Counted from the stretch's first letter, positions 27,041 through 34,881 are shown. The stretch is 64,000 nt of DNA from a virus (IMGVR_UViG_3300032313_000500:54471-118470), one strand, 5' to 3'. The notes: generated from the letters alone by a model not told the origin. Numbers and translations: made by a program.

Positions 27041-27829
27041 TTGACCAGAAAACACTTCTTATTGGCTTTTGCCATCTTCTTTGTTGTATTAATACCAGCA
27101 GCGGTATTTGCTCAAAGTCCACCGCAAGACATTTCCACCGGGACTGTCACAGTGGTGGTGAAGGAGGTGATGTCAAAAAACAGTGTGTTAATAAGGTCAA
27201 CTCTCACAAAAAACGACAAAGCCACAGCAACGCTAGAGTTCTGGAACCAACTCGCAGTGTGTGAAACAAACAGCAACTGGCAAGATACGGGTCAATACGC
27301 AGGTGGCTTAGGTATCTACACAAAAGGCGAGTTCCCTGATTCAGACATGGGTACTTGGGAACGATGGGGTGGTGAAGAGTTCGCTCCTTCCCCTGACAAA
27401 GCAACCAAAGAACAACAAATCATTGTCGCTAACCGTATTTCGGTAGAAGGTTGGAAAACAACAGTCACTCGTGACGCAGACAAAGCCAGACGCATGGGTG
27501 TCCCGCAGGTGTATGTATGGGATAAAGAACCAGTCGGATTTGGTGGTTGGGGTTGCTACAAATCAAAGTCAACAGGCAAGTACAGAATGGCTAAACCTCG
27601 CCTCTATTATCACGACAAACCACACTTAGTTCCTCTTGCTCAGTTCTATTTCAATGAGCGAGGCATTATTGTCAAAGACTTGCAAACTTTCCTTCGCATC
27701 ACAGTAGACGGACACTACGGAGTCAAGACTAGAGAAGCCCATTCTAAATGGCTCAAAAGCAAGCGTCTCCCCACCGAGGGAGTGCCAGCAATACCTACAC
27801 AGCGAGTGGTAATTACTTCAACAAAGTGA
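27041..27829 (+). CDS. secreted Rpf-like transglycosylase with peptidoglycan-binding domain
   Basis: This 262-residue protein starts at a TTG after GGAGA and has a signal peptide (hydrophobic FLLAFAIFFVVLIPAAVFA, cut before QSPP). The middle is a resuscitation-promoting-factor-type lysozyme fold with the catalytic Glu in LAVCETNSNW, the YAGGLGIY block and the KEQQIIVANR helix. The C-terminal 50 residues (VKDLQTFLRITVDGHYGVKTREAH) are a peptidoglycan_binding_1 domain. It cuts peptidoglycan glycan strands and may aid lysis, entry or wake dormant hosts. A TTG 12 bases upstream is the other candidate start. Confidence 0.88.
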   Translation: MTRKHFLLAFAIFFVVLIPAAVFAQSPPQDISTGTVTVVVKEVMSKNSVLIRSTLTKNDKATATLEFWNQLAVCETNSNWQDTGQYAGGLGIYTKGEFPDSDMGTWERWGGEEFAPSPDKATKEQQIIVANRISVEGWKTTVTRDADKARRMGVPQVYVWDKEPVGFGGWGCYKSKSTGKYRMAKPRLYYHDKPHLVPLAQFYFNERGIIVKDLQTFLRITVDGHYGVKTREAHSKWLKSKRLPTEGVPAIPTQRVVITSTK

Positions 27830-27841
27830 TACATTCACAGC

Positions 27842-28183
27842 ATGTACTCATCACCACTTGAAGACCCAACGTTCAGAGTCCCGAACCTAACAGTTGGGGA
27901 AGTTGAACTCCTGCTTAGCGATAACGCAGAAACAATCAAACTCCTGCTTGGTGTGGTACGTGAATGGTTCGTTCCAATGATGTATCACTACTCTGAGGAG
28001 TATTGGTGCGCTGGCTGGCTTCAAGACCTTGAAGTGCAACTCCCTCAAATGATTCCTTCAGTGGCCATCGCCGCGGGACTTCTGGGAGAAATACCTTTCT
28101 GGGATGATTCGGTGGAGTTGAAAGACTTTGATGTAGACCCAATTCGTTGGAAAAAGTACGATGTCACGCAAATCGCTGATTGA
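27842..28183 (+). CDS. unknown protein of 113 residues
   Basis: A mostly helical, Trp-rich protein (YHYSEEYWCAGWLQDLE near residues 48-64) with no recognised domain. It starts 12 bases after the Rpf-like gene and probably shares its transcript. It overlaps the next small gene by 23 bases. Confidence 0.5.
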   Translation: MYSSPLEDPTFRVPNLTVGEVELLLSDNAETIKLLLGVVREWFVPMMYHYSEEYWCAGWLQDLEVQLPQMIPSVAIAAGLLGEIPFWDDSVELKDFDVDPIRWKKYDVTQIAD

Positions 28184-28337
28184 CCAATACGGTTCCGAAG
28201 TAATACTCCGTTGTAAATGTGGAGACATTCCCTCGCATATGATGGATATGAAAGTCCCGAGATGCCCAGTATGCCGTGAGGTTACGGAAGTTCTTTTTGG
28301 TGCTAACTGGGAATCAATAAAAGATAAATACAAATAA
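28161..28337 (+). CDS. tiny zinc-ribbon protein
   Basis: A 58-residue protein with CKCG and CPVC pairs (residues 18-21 and 35-38) that form a plausible zinc ribbon. Its ATG lies inside the end of the preceding gene in another frame. Function is unknown. Confidence 0.55.
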   Translation: MSRKSLIDQYGSEVILRCKCGDIPSHMMDMKVPRCPVCREVTEVLFGANWESIKDKYK

Positions 28338-28346
28338 AAGTTGTAT

Positions 28347-28688
28347 TTACGACCTCTTACCCATATTATGGAAGAAGAGATTATGAGTAGCACGGTTCTG
28401 GACAATCCAACCCTTTGGTCGCTTATCAAGCATCAAGTGCTCTGAAGGTCCGAGCCTGACGACCTTGCCACACGGATACTTGGTCGCTTCACTCGGTGCG
28501 TACATCAAACACACAGAGCATCTCTCAACTGTTTGAAACTCAGGCTTTGGACTCACGCCTCCCAATAGTGGGTCTTCCACTACCTCAAACTTGTGCGTCA
28601 AAAGGTTTTCCTGTGCTTCTTCTTCCGAGCCAGCAAACGGGACTGCGTCACCAGGCGCAAGTTGATACTTTCCTCCGAAAAGACTCAC
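28347..28688 (-). CDS. unknown protein of 113 residues
   Basis: No known domain. A CSVC motif (about residue 58) with YPCG about 15 residues later may bind metal. It overlaps the upstream gene's stop by ATGA, so it is the second gene of a two-gene unit. Confidence 0.5.
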   Translation of the reverse strand: MSLFGGKYQLAPGDAVPFAGSEEEAQENLLTHKFEVVEDPLLGGVSPKPEFQTVERCSVCLMYAPSEATKYPCGKVVRLGPSEHLMLDKRPKGWIVQNRATHNLFFHNMGKRS

Positions 28689-29080
28689 GCTTCTACCTCG
28701 GGTTCCATGATTTCGTCAACAATCAGTTTGGCGTACTTGCGACGCAAACGCCATAACTTTTCGTTTAGTTCTTTAAAGGACTGTGTGTGTCGTGCCTTTG
28801 ATGAAATGTGTGGGTCAAAAGTCCCGTACTTCTTGAAAGCGATGTTGTCAAGGTCGGGAGACTCAAGAATGATGTCTGAAATCCAATCGGCTTTCTTGTC
28901 CATTGAGAGCATTAGTTCGCACATCCCGTCGTAACCGAATTCGTTGTAAACCTTGTGTGCAACAATGTCGCAGTAGTGCTTACGATAAATTTGCTCTGAT
29001 GTACCTGCGCTCATGAATTGACTAAGAAACTCAGCCATCATCTCGGTTGGTTCACCTTCGGATTCAAATGATTCGTCCAT
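28685..29080 (-). CDS. unknown helical protein of 131 residues
   Basis: The protein is acidic and helical, with segments such as LSQFMSAGTSEQIYRKHYCD and KELNEKLWRLRRKYAKLIVD. No family is recognised. It lies 43 bases after the DUF932 gene on the same strand. Confidence 0.5.
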   Translation of the reverse strand: MDESFESEGEPTEMMAEFLSQFMSAGTSEQIYRKHYCDIVAHKVYNEFGYDGMCELMLSMDKKADWISDIILESPDLDNIAFKKYGTFDPHISSKARHTQSFKELNEKLWRLRRKYAKLIVDEIMEPEVEA

Positions 29081-29122
29081 AAGCCCCCATTGTAGTCATA
29101 CTAATTATGACACTCGGGTGTG

Positions 29123-30148
29123 TCAAGCAAGTGCAAGAATAATTGACTGGGTTTCTGCTTTTTTGCGTGTAACCCATGAGTTGTTATCCATTGAGGCAAT
29201 TGCTCGCTCTTCTGGTCTGGCGTCCCGATAATGGTCCAAGTACTCGCCGACAGCGTTGTATGCCGACCAACCATTGAAACCGTAACCACCAGCGTTCTTG
29301 TCGTTGATGTACAAACCACGAACAAGTAAATGGATGTCGTCAACATTTTTCTTTTGACGGTCTGTTTCGTTTTTCTTGTGAGGAAACACGCCGTTTACGA
29401 TTTTGTCAAGGGCTGAAGAACCGGCCGGGACTGGCACTCCCAAAAGTTGCTTAGCAGTTGCTTCAAACCCACTTGCCCACATGGTGGAGAGTTTCAACAC
29501 TTCGGTCGCATCTTCAATCGCTGCTTCTGCGTTACGGGTGTGTCGTGCTGTGAAGACTGCGCTGGCCGCACCGAGTCCCGCGACGACTGTGTTCTTGCAG
29601 ACGGCTCGGATTGATGTGTTTGCGTAAGTAATTGCTGTTTTGCCATCGTGTCCGTTGCGAACAAGCAAGTAACGCTGAATCTTGTCATTGATTCCATTTG
29701 GGTCAATAATAAGTGCGCCTAAGTCAAGACATGCGAAAAACTCACGACCATCGTTGAGGACACCACATGTATCCACGATTGCGTCGCCGGCCGAGGCCCC
29801 GACAATAGCCAGAGCACGGTCAAGGCAGTCCTTGTTTTGCTGAACAACGAAACGAGTTCCGACTGTGGACAAACCATCAATAGTTCCATTTGGGTTCACC
29901 CGAACTGTCGCACGGCTGTCTGAGATGAATACGGGGCTCCCGTCGGGATTGCGAAGGGGGTTCAGGTCGTCATCAACAGCAATCACCTTTGTAAGGGCGA
30001 CATCAAAGTCTGCCTGTGCTGCCGTGAGCATCGCCTCAGCCGTCTGGAGACCAGCCATAGGCTGACCCAGTCTGTGCCAAGGGATTTCCCTGTCGGCGTA
30101 AGCCATCTTGGCTCTACCCATTACGTCTCGTTCTAGTTCATGTGCCAT
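29123..30148 (-). CDS. DUF932 phage/plasmid-like protein
   Basis: The 341-residue protein has the DUF932 features: an N-terminal PWHRLGQPM block, the ADFDVAL segment, VNPNGTIDGLSTVG, the KTAITYANTSIRAVCKNT block and a helical C-terminus. The family is common in phages, plasmids and giant viruses and has no fixed function; a role in DNA recombination or modification has been suggested for relatives. It is close to early genes and is probably expressed early. Confidence 0.82.
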   Translation of the reverse strand: MAHELERDVMGRAKMAYADREIPWHRLGQPMAGLQTAEAMLTAAQADFDVALTKVIAVDDDLNPLRNPDGSPVFISDSRATVRVNPNGTIDGLSTVGTRFVVQQNKDCLDRALAIVGASAGDAIVDTCGVLNDGREFFACLDLGALIIDPNGINDKIQRYLLVRNGHDGKTAITYANTSIRAVCKNTVVAGLGAASAVFTARHTRNAEAAIEDATEVLKLSTMWASGFEATAKQLLGVPVPAGSSALDKIVNGVFPHKKNETDRQKKNVDDIHLLVRGLYINDKNAGGYGFNGWSAYNAVGEYLDHYRDARPEERAIASMDNNSWVTRKKAETQSIILALA

Positions 30149-30268
30149 CTCTAAGCCTTCCGTTAGATTTATGAGAAAGCATACTACGGAATAATGAAAT
30201 ACACAACTTCGTTGAGAAGTTTGTGAGCCCAGCGTTTTGGCTTGCTGATGTGAGTTGGTACAGCAAAA

Positions 30269-30300
30269 AGCCCACCTGCCGAGGGGTAGCAGGTGGGCTT
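30269..30300 (-). terminator. strong hairpin terminator
   Basis: GCCCACCTGC and GCAGGTGGGC form a perfect 10-bp stem, followed on the minus strand by TTTTTGC. It ends the two-gene unit 30570-30311. Confidence 0.8.
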
Positions 30301-30310
30301 CAGAGCCTTA

Positions 30311-30436
30311 TCAGAATGGGGATTTTGTTTTCTTTTTCATTACACTTTTTAGTTCCACTCGTGTAATTCGGAGAGTGATGAACCCTGCAACAATTGTTAC
30401 TGCCAGCAGGGGGTGAATGTTTACTGCTAAGTCCAT
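30311..30436 (-). CDS. tiny single-span membrane protein
   Basis: A 41-residue protein with one hydrophobic stretch (PLLAVTIVAGFITL, residues 9-22) and a basic C-terminus (KKKTKSPF). Its ATG lies within the stop region of the upstream gene (ATGGACTTAG). A small membrane effector is possible; no family is recognised. Confidence 0.5.
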   Translation of the reverse strand: MDLAVNIHPLLAVTIVAGFITLRITRVELKSVMKKKTKSPF

Positions 30437-30570
30437 TTCTTGACCTTCTTTCGCACCTTGATTTTGTATCCGTTGAAACGAAGTAGTTGCATGATGTGTT
30501 CGGGTATTCCGTCAGTAATCACTATCCCCTTTTGGTTCAGGGCTAGACGAATAATGTCTTTTTTCTTCAT
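30427..30570 (-). CDS. tiny basic protein
   Basis: A 47-residue protein starting MKKKDIIRLALNQKG, very basic at the C-terminus (KIKVRKKVKKW). It is the first copy of the repeated leaderless promoter arrangement: the ATG is 6 bases from the -10. The fold and function are unknown. Confidence 0.55.
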   Translation of the reverse strand: MKKKDIIRLALNQKGIVITDGIPEHIMQLLRFNGYKIKVRKKVKKWT

Positions 30571-30576
30571 ACCTTC

Positions 30577-30605
30577 ATACTAACGGTAGAAAGAACTAAA
30601 AACAA
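30577..30605 (-). promoter_or_regulatory. repeated promoter, copy 1
   Basis: -35 TTGTTT, 17-base spacer with TTCTACC, -10 TAGTAT, GAAGGT, then ATG of the tiny basic gene. Leaderless. Confidence 0.7.
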
Positions 30606-30632
30606 CCTGTCGCCTACTTTTTTTGGTGGAGA

Positions 30633-30821
30633 CTAAATGCCCCACACCTTGCGCCACATCTCTGCGACTACTTCCGCCTGCGCCTCGCTGAGGCAAGGAA
30701 TGGTGTAGTTGAAAGAGTCAGAGGAGTCTCCTGTTGGACTAGAAACCCAAACCTCTACTCGTGAGCCCTGTGCGTAACAAGCGGTTACGCTTCCCTTCAT
30801 ATGTACTGTTGTGTTGTTCAT
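30633..30821 (-). CDS. small unknown protein
   Basis: A 62-residue protein with a strand-rich start (VTACYAQGSRVEVWVSS) and a helical end (EAQAEVVAEMWRKVW). No domain is recognised. It has its own leaderless promoter and no close partner. Confidence 0.55.
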   Translation of the reverse strand: MNNTTVHMKGSVTACYAQGSRVEVWVSSPTGDSSDSFNYTIPCLSEAQAEVVAEMWRKVWGI

Positions 30822-30827
30822 ACCTTC

Positions 30828-30856
30828 AATGTATCGGTAGTAAGAGGTAAAAACAA
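30828..30856 (-). promoter_or_regulatory. repeated promoter, copy 2
   Basis: -35 TTGTTT, spacer TTACCTCTTACTACCGA, -10 TACATT, GAAGGT, ATG. Leaderless start for the 62-residue protein. Confidence 0.75.
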
Positions 30857-30860
30857 CCTC

Positions 30861-32774
30861 TCAAACACCTTTTCTGAATAATCCCATCAGCAGTTCACCC
30901 AACGAGTCGGCTTCAGCGGCGGGACCCCCGTCCACGGCTTGATTGACCACGCCACGCTTGCGCTCAATGAGTGAATAAATCTCCTCGTCAATGGTTCCAT
31001 CACACAACAAATAAGTTGCGGTGACGGAAGACTTCTGTCCCAACCTATGACAGCGACTGTAAGTTTGGTCAATGTCAGCGGGTGTCCACGGAAGTTCTAC
31101 GAATAAAACGTCTTGTGCGACTTGCAGGTTATGCCCCGTCTTCGCTGCTTGGATTGAGAGAACGATGACTGGTGCTTCTTCACATGGCAATGTCATAAAC
31201 TTGTGCTTCTGCGCTTCTATCTCGTTGATGTCCATTCCCCCTTGGATGCGCAAGTTACCGAACGCAAGTGCGAGTTCATCCACTACATCCCTGTGGTGGG
31301 CAGCGATGACGACTTTGCGTCCTTCGGCTACGCGGGACTCAACCCATTCTTTGATAACGGGCATTTTTGCTTTTGCTGACAAGCGACGCAGAACAGAAAG
31401 GCGAACTAAGTGCTGGTTTGACTCTGCTTTGATTTTGGCAACAACAGCAGCAGAGTTTGGATTCAGTCCAAGTTCCAGTGCTATCTCTTTTGCTCGTTGG
31501 ACAAGGTACTCAATGATGTCAGTTTCGGCTTTTCTGTATTCTTTCATTCCGGCCGCAGTCCCGTCAACAAGCACGGGGTCGTGAACAACAGGGGGTAGGT
31601 CGGATAAAACTTGTTCCTTTGTGCGCCGAATGTAACAAGTTGAGCGAAGTAAGTCATTTAGTTCATCAAGATTGCTATGTCCATCAAGATGCCATTGGCC
31701 CCACTTGTCTTTGAAGGCCCCGCAATAGCGTCTGTAGAAACCCCACTCTCCTCCGAACTTATCTAACTTTCCAAGAATGTTTAGTTGGCTTGCGTACTCG
31801 GCTGGTCGGTTGGTAACTGGAGTTCCCGTCAAACACAGAACAATTCCTTCTTTCGGGGCTGACCGTGCGATTTTCACGGCACTCTTAGTTCGCTGTGCTG
31901 TTGGCGTCTTGCAATAGTGACTTTCGTCAAAAACATACGACCTGTGGTTTGAGAGTTGTTTTTCCCACTTATTAAGGTTAGAATAACTAATAACGACTAC
32001 ATCATAATCAGAAGGAAACTCTTTACGGTCTTTTACGACTGCGACCTTCTTGTGTGGGAGCCACCTGTTGTATTCTGCTTTCCAGTTCAACACGAGTGTG
32101 GCGGGACAGACAACAACGGCTGGATAAGAGTCGTACACATACTCCAATGTCGCAATGGCTTGCAATGTTTTTCCCAAGCCCATCTCGTCTGCAATGAAAG
32201 TACGCCGTGCATTACTTGCGTAAGCAACCCCTGCTCGTTGATACGGCAGTAACGTTCCCGTCAGTCCCGTCACTTCAATCTCAGCATCAGTGAGTCGTGA
32301 TGCTTCTCTAAGTTCCGAGAGCGATGTGTCTACTGCTTTGAGCATTTCACGAACTTCGTCAGGAACCTGTTGTTTGAAAGTGTCACCCCACTTCACGACA
32401 TCGGCGATGCTGGTAACCGGGGCTCGCCATGCCATCGTCTTCTTGTCCCAAGTAACTCCTGCTACCTGTTTGACTGACTGAATCATCACTCTGTCGTAAC
32501 CAAAGGACATTGTCAGCCATTTGCCGTCGTAGTTGATGCCCCGTGCTTCGTTCTTATGAGAGGGCAATGTAAACAAGAGGACTTCGGGGTCAATGTCAAA
32601 GTCGTTGTCCTGTGCGAACTGCCTTGCTTCTTCCAGACTCGCCATCGGGGCTCGCCAGACACGGGAAACCTTGTCCCACTTCGCCCCTTTTATCTGTTTG
32701 ACTTTTGCTACCTCGCCTATGTCGTAAGGAAAGTCAAGAACTAGGTGGTCATCGTCAAGGCTGAGTTTTTTCAC
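30861..32774 (-). CDS. SNF2-family helicase-like ATPase with two HARP-like repeats
   Basis: A 637-residue DNA translocase. The N-terminal 125 residues hold two related repeats (VKQIKGAKWDKVSRVWRAP and VKQVAGVTWDKKTMAWRAP), like the HARP domains of SMARCAL1. The ATPase core has ADEMGLGKT (about 195-203), DESHYC (about 276) and LTGTPVTNR (about 310), and the helicase C-lobe has VIAAHHRDVVD and YSRCHRLGQKSS. The domain order is that of annealing helicases, so fork remodelling or recombination is likely. Start is a GTG 6 bases after TATGAT, so it may be leaderless. Confidence 0.9.
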   Translation of the reverse strand: MKKLSLDDDHLVLDFPYDIGEVAKVKQIKGAKWDKVSRVWRAPMASLEEARQFAQDNDFDIDPEVLLFTLPSHKNEARGINYDGKWLTMSFGYDRVMIQSVKQVAGVTWDKKTMAWRAPVTSIADVVKWGDTFKQQVPDEVREMLKAVDTSLSELREASRLTDAEIEVTGLTGTLLPYQRAGVAYASNARRTFIADEMGLGKTLQAIATLEYVYDSYPAVVVCPATLVLNWKAEYNRWLPHKKVAVVKDRKEFPSDYDVVVISYSNLNKWEKQLSNHRSYVFDESHYCKTPTAQRTKSAVKIARSAPKEGIVLCLTGTPVTNRPAEYASQLNILGKLDKFGGEWGFYRRYCGAFKDKWGQWHLDGHSNLDELNDLLRSTCYIRRTKEQVLSDLPPVVHDPVLVDGTAAGMKEYRKAETDIIEYLVQRAKEIALELGLNPNSAAVVAKIKAESNQHLVRLSVLRRLSAKAKMPVIKEWVESRVAEGRKVVIAAHHRDVVDELALAFGNLRIQGGMDINEIEAQKHKFMTLPCEEAPVIVLSIQAAKTGHNLQVAQDVLFVELPWTPADIDQTYSRCHRLGQKSSVTATYLLCDGTIDEEIYSLIERKRGVVNQAVDGGPAAEADSLGELLMGLFRKGV

Positions 32775-32826
32775 ACCCGCATCATAGCCCAGCGTTTGCG
32801 TTTGCGTGTTTGTGGGCAGACAGCAA

Positions 32827-32862
32827 AGAGCCCGCCAGCGGAGGGCACTGGCGGGCTCTGTG
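32827..32862 (-). terminator. strong hairpin terminator
   Basis: AGAGCCCGCCAG pairs perfectly with CTGGCGGGCTCT around a 9-base loop; on the minus strand TTTGCTG follows. It ends the mini-gene at 32874. Confidence 0.75.
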
Positions 32863-32873
32863 TGGACTGTGCG

Positions 32874-32963
32874 TCAGTCGCAGTGGTCGTGGTCTGGGTA
32901 GTCGTACCCGATTGGTTCGCCACAAGCGGAACATCTGTTCATTTTTTCCTCCTCCTCATTCAT
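32874..32963 (-). CDS. zinc-knuckle mini-protein with in-frame leader
   Basis: Two starts share one frame: the leaderless ATG at 32963 gives 29 residues beginning MNEEEEK, and the ATG at 32942, which follows GAGGAGG, gives the 22-residue MNRCSACGEPIGYDYPDHDH-type peptide. CSAC and the C-terminal His/Cys could bind zinc. The same leader design recurs at 36875 and 42052. Confidence 0.5.
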   Translation of the reverse strand: MNEEEEKMNRCSACGEPIGYDYPDHDHCD

Positions 32964-32969
32964 ACCTTC

Positions 32970-32998
32970 ACTCTATCGGTAATAAAAGGTAAAGACAA
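32970..32998 (-). promoter_or_regulatory. repeated promoter, copy 3, with degenerate DnaA box
   Basis: -35 TTGTCT, spacer with TTACC and TTATTACC, -10 TAGAGT, GAAGGT, ATG. TTATTTACA at 33016-33024 lies 18 bp beyond the -35 and is a degenerate DnaA box. Confidence 0.7.
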
Positions 32999-33066
32999 CC
33001 CGAAACAAAAGAAAGTTATTTACAGCCTTTTCTCCCGCGCCATGAGCCCAGCGTTTGCGCTTGACC

Positions 33067-33327
33067 TCACTTGCCTAACTGAATGGTGTCGCCCGTGTGG
33101 ATAGTAGTCGTGTCTAGAAGTTCGGCTATGTCCCAACTTGCTTGGAGCGTGTGACCCGAACAGTATCTCTCGGTAATTTCTGAAAGAGTGTCGCCTCGCT
33201 CTACCGTCACGCTCACAGCGGGGCAGGAGTAGTCGTACTTGCTGTCAATGATGTTGCTGATTAGCAGGGCTACTGGCACCAATACGATAATGCCAACGGC
33301 TATGCGCCTTCTGATGTATTTACTCAT
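33067..33327 (-). CDS. membrane-anchored LysM protein
   Basis: An 86-residue protein with a basic start, a transmembrane helix (IAVGIIVLVPVALLISNII, about residues 9-27) and a LysM domain (VERGDTLSEITERYC ... TIHTGDTIQL), which binds peptidoglycan. The topology would put LysM outside the membrane. It could anchor an envelope complex or block superinfection. It has its own leaderless promoter. Confidence 0.8.
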   Translation of the reverse strand: MSKYIRRRIAVGIIVLVPVALLISNIIDSKYDYSCPAVSVTVERGDTLSEITERYCSGHTLQASWDIAELLDTTTIHTGDTIQLGK

Positions 33328-33333
33328 AACTTC

Positions 33334-33362
33334 ACTCTATCGGTAATAGAGGGTAAACACAA
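33334..33362 (-). promoter_or_regulatory. repeated promoter, copy 4, with two DnaA-like boxes
   Basis: -35 TTGTGT, spacer TTACCCTCTATTACCGA, -10 TAGAGT, GAAGTT, ATG of the LysM gene. TTATACACA occurs twice upstream, at 33380-33388 and 33392-33400, the first 18 bp from the -35. Confidence 0.7.
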
Positions 33363-33444
33363 CCTCAAACAAAATAAAGTTATACACAGAGTTATACACA
33401 GCCCACGCTGCGCTAAAACAAAAAACATCATTCCTAATCTACTA

Positions 33445-33458
33445 ACGGTGGCGGAAAG
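33445..33458 (+). repeat. stoperator-like repeat, copy 1
   Basis: ACGGTGGCGGAAAG preceded by CTAATCTACTA. First of 11 copies, all in the same orientation; the others are at 35559, 37890, 40608, 42272, 45685, 48597, 53265, 54234, 55111 and 55518. Confidence 0.6.
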
Positions 33459-33527
33459 CAAATGGGAATAACTGTCTAGACGCAAGAAGACAACGACGGG
33501 GCTGCGGCGGGAACGTGCAAAAAACAA

Positions 33528-33558
33528 AAAAAAGAACCCCAACCCGAAGGCTGAGGCT
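33528..33558 (-). terminator. UUCG-loop terminator
   Basis: On the minus strand CCTCAGCC-TTCG-GGTTGGGG followed by TTCTTTTTTTTG. It closes the putative short transcript that starts near 33714. Confidence 0.75.
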
Positions 33559-33714
33559 CTAATTCCTTGTGACTCACCATTAGAACTCCCAAGGAAGAGT
33601 TTATGTTTGGTCGTGAGACAATCCAGCAGGTAGGGCTTCTCTGCATAATTGTGGTATTCCCAATCGCCGAGTTGCCTCAGTCTTTGGTTTCCACCTCGGT
33701 GTCCTTTACCGATA
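33533..33714 (-). ncRNA. candidate small RNA between promoter and terminator
   Basis: A copy of the repeated promoter (33720-33748) points into this interval, but the codon at the usual start position is ATC, not ATG, and no other convincing start with a Shine-Dalgarno follows. A UUCG terminator closes the unit after about 180 bases. It could be a regulatory RNA, or a decayed gene whose start codon was lost. No known RNA family is recognised. Confidence 0.4.
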
Positions 33715-33719
33715 CTTAC

Positions 33720-33748
33720 ACTCTATCGGTTGTAGGGTGTAGTTGCAA
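33720..33748 (-). promoter_or_regulatory. repeated promoter, copy 5 (no ATG follows)
   Basis: -35 TTGCAA, spacer with TACCC and ACAACC, -10 TAGAGT, then GTAAGTATC where the other copies have GAAGGTATG. Confidence 0.6.
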
Positions 33749-33785
33749 CCCCAGACCAGAAAAAGTCTGGCGAGTCCCGAGAACG

Positions 33786-34037
33786 TTAGTCCTTGTTGTT
33801 TTCCTCGTACCACAGCGTCTTCACCACTTCAGCCACTTTGATGTGGATGTAATCGTGATGAAAAGGGTCAAACATGGTTCCCCGAATGCGTTCGGCAACG
33901 GCGGGGCGCTCCTTGTCCAGTTTGTTGAAGAACACCTGACCTAGTCGCTTTTTGTTTGCTGGGTGTTCCCAAGAGGCATACACCCTATCCACAAACTCTT
34001 CGTAAGTTCCGTCTTCGTAGTGGTCGTCGCACGTCAT
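33786..34037 (-). CDS. unknown acidic/helical protein, third gene of a unit
   Basis: An 83-residue protein (MTCDDHYEDGTYEEFVDRVY onward) ending in YEENNKD. No domain is recognised. Its ATG overlaps the stop of the gene before it, which supports this start over a more distant ATG. Confidence 0.5.
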   Translation of the reverse strand: MTCDDHYEDGTYEEFVDRVYASWEHPANKKRLGQVFFNKLDKERPAVAERIRGTMFDPFHHDYIHIKVAEVVKTLWYEENNKD

Positions 34038-34141
34038 TCGTCGGCCCCGTCTTCGTTCTCTGTTTCGCACAGGTAAGCGTTAGCCCAAGACTCCATGAAG
34101 TCGTTGTACGCCTCCATGTCCTCCCATGTCCAGTCTTTCAT
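34034..34141 (-). CDS. tiny acidic protein, second gene of a unit
   Basis: A 35-residue protein (MKDWTWEDMEAYNDFMESWA onward) starting at an ATGA overlap with the preceding stop and ending in an overlap with the next start. Rich in Trp and acidic residues; no family recognised. Confidence 0.45.
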   Translation of the reverse strand: MKDWTWEDMEAYNDFMESWANAYLCETENEDGADE

Positions 34142-34305
34142 TTCAGTTTCGCCTTGCACCAATCGCACTTACGTCCACCATCTATTGCAGGGTCGTCTCC
34201 GTAAATTAGTTCAATGTCGTAACACTGCGACTGACCGTGTGTCATGCAGTAAAGGTATCTACCGTTACGCCATGCTTTTGGTTTGCGTGTCTCTTGTACT
34301 TCCAT
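34138..34305 (-). CDS. small Cys-containing protein, first gene of a unit
   Basis: A 55-residue protein with a CDWCKAKLK end and two more Cys/His positions (LYCMTHGQSQC), a likely zinc-binding mini-domain. It has the leaderless promoter at 34312. Three genes overlap in series here. Confidence 0.5.
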   Translation of the reverse strand: MEVQETRKPKAWRNGRYLYCMTHGQSQCYDIELIYGDDPAIDGGRKCDWCKAKLK

Positions 34306-34311
34306 AGTTAC

Positions 34312-34340
34312 ACTTTACAGGTAGTAACCACTAATACCAA
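34312..34340 (-). promoter_or_regulatory. repeated promoter, copy 6
   Basis: -35 TTGGTA, spacer TTAGTGGTTACTACCTG, -10 TAAAGT, GTAACT, ATG of the 55-residue Cys protein. Confidence 0.7.
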
Positions 34341-34355
34341 CATGGTGAGAAAGAT

Positions 34356-34646
34356 TTACAGTCCTCTGTTGCTGGCTCGCCACTGCGAGGGTGAGTGGTT
34401 CTCCTCAACGCCCCGCTTCTCGTCTTCGTCGTAGTAGAGGCGCAAGATGTGGATGCACGGGTCGCTTTCCTCAAACTCGGCATCTTCTTCTTCTGTGGTG
34501 GGCAATCCGTCATGCGTATAGCAAATCGGGGCTCCAACCCAGCCGTTTTCGTAACCAGTTTGTAGCCAAGACTCAAATGTCGGCTCTTCGTTTATTCTCT
34601 CCATCATTTCAGATGGGTCAAAGTTTTCTGCATCTTTTCCTACCAT
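34356..34646 (-). CDS. unknown acidic protein of 96 residues
   Basis: An acidic protein with a helical N-terminus and the middle segment ICYTHDGLPTTEEEDAEFEE that is typical of small actinophage proteins of unknown role. The ATG is 6 bases from a -10-like TAACCT, so the start is probably leaderless. Confidence 0.55.
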   Translation of the reverse strand: MVGKDAENFDPSEMMERINEEPTFESWLQTGYENGWVGAPICYTHDGLPTTEEEDAEFEESDPCIHILRLYYDEDEKRGVEENHSPSQWRASNRGL

Positions 34647-34652
34647 GCTTGC

Positions 34653-34681
34653 AGGTTACAGGTTAGAAGCAGGTACGACAA
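34653..34681 (-). promoter_or_regulatory. repeated promoter, copy 7 (diverged)
   Basis: -35 TTGTCG, spacer TACCTGCTTCTAACCTG, -10 TAACCT, GCAAGC, ATG. It lies inside the 3' end of the next gene upstream. Confidence 0.5.
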
Positions 34682-34788
34682 CCCGTGCGTCGTTTTCTTT
34701 GGAGAAAGCGAGGGCGCTGTTTGTTCGGCTCTTCCTTCGGTTCTTCCGGCTCTTTCGGAGCCCCGTCGTCTTCTGGTGGTTTTGTCAT
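34663..34788 (-). CDS. tiny Pro/Glu/Lys-rich protein
   Basis: A 41-residue protein (KPPEDDGAPKEPEEPKEEP then a basic tail RPRFLQRKRR). The ATG is 6 bases after TATTAT, consistent with leaderless start. The charge pattern suggests an unstructured peptide. Confidence 0.4.
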   Translation of the reverse strand: MTKPPEDDGAPKEPEEPKEEPNKQRPRFLQRKRRTGCRTCF

Positions 34789-34808
34789 GTACCCATAATA
34801 CGACAAAT

Positions 34809-34836
34809 GCCCCTCAACCATTTTCAGGTTGGGGGC
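34809..34836 (-). terminator. hairpin, probable terminator
   Basis: GCCCC-CAACC pairs with GGTTG-GGGGC around ATTTTCA; the following minus-strand T-run is short (ATTTG). Confidence 0.45.
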
Positions 34837-34881
34837 ACATGACGCCTCATTGAATGGGGGTGTGTGAGGTCTGTGTAAAAC

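Noticed and set aside
33324-33718. An open minus-strand frame running from the ATC after promoter 5 to 33324
   Set aside because: It has no start codon at the expected place, crosses a UUCG terminator and a second promoter, and has low-complexity sequence. I treat the first part as a possible RNA.
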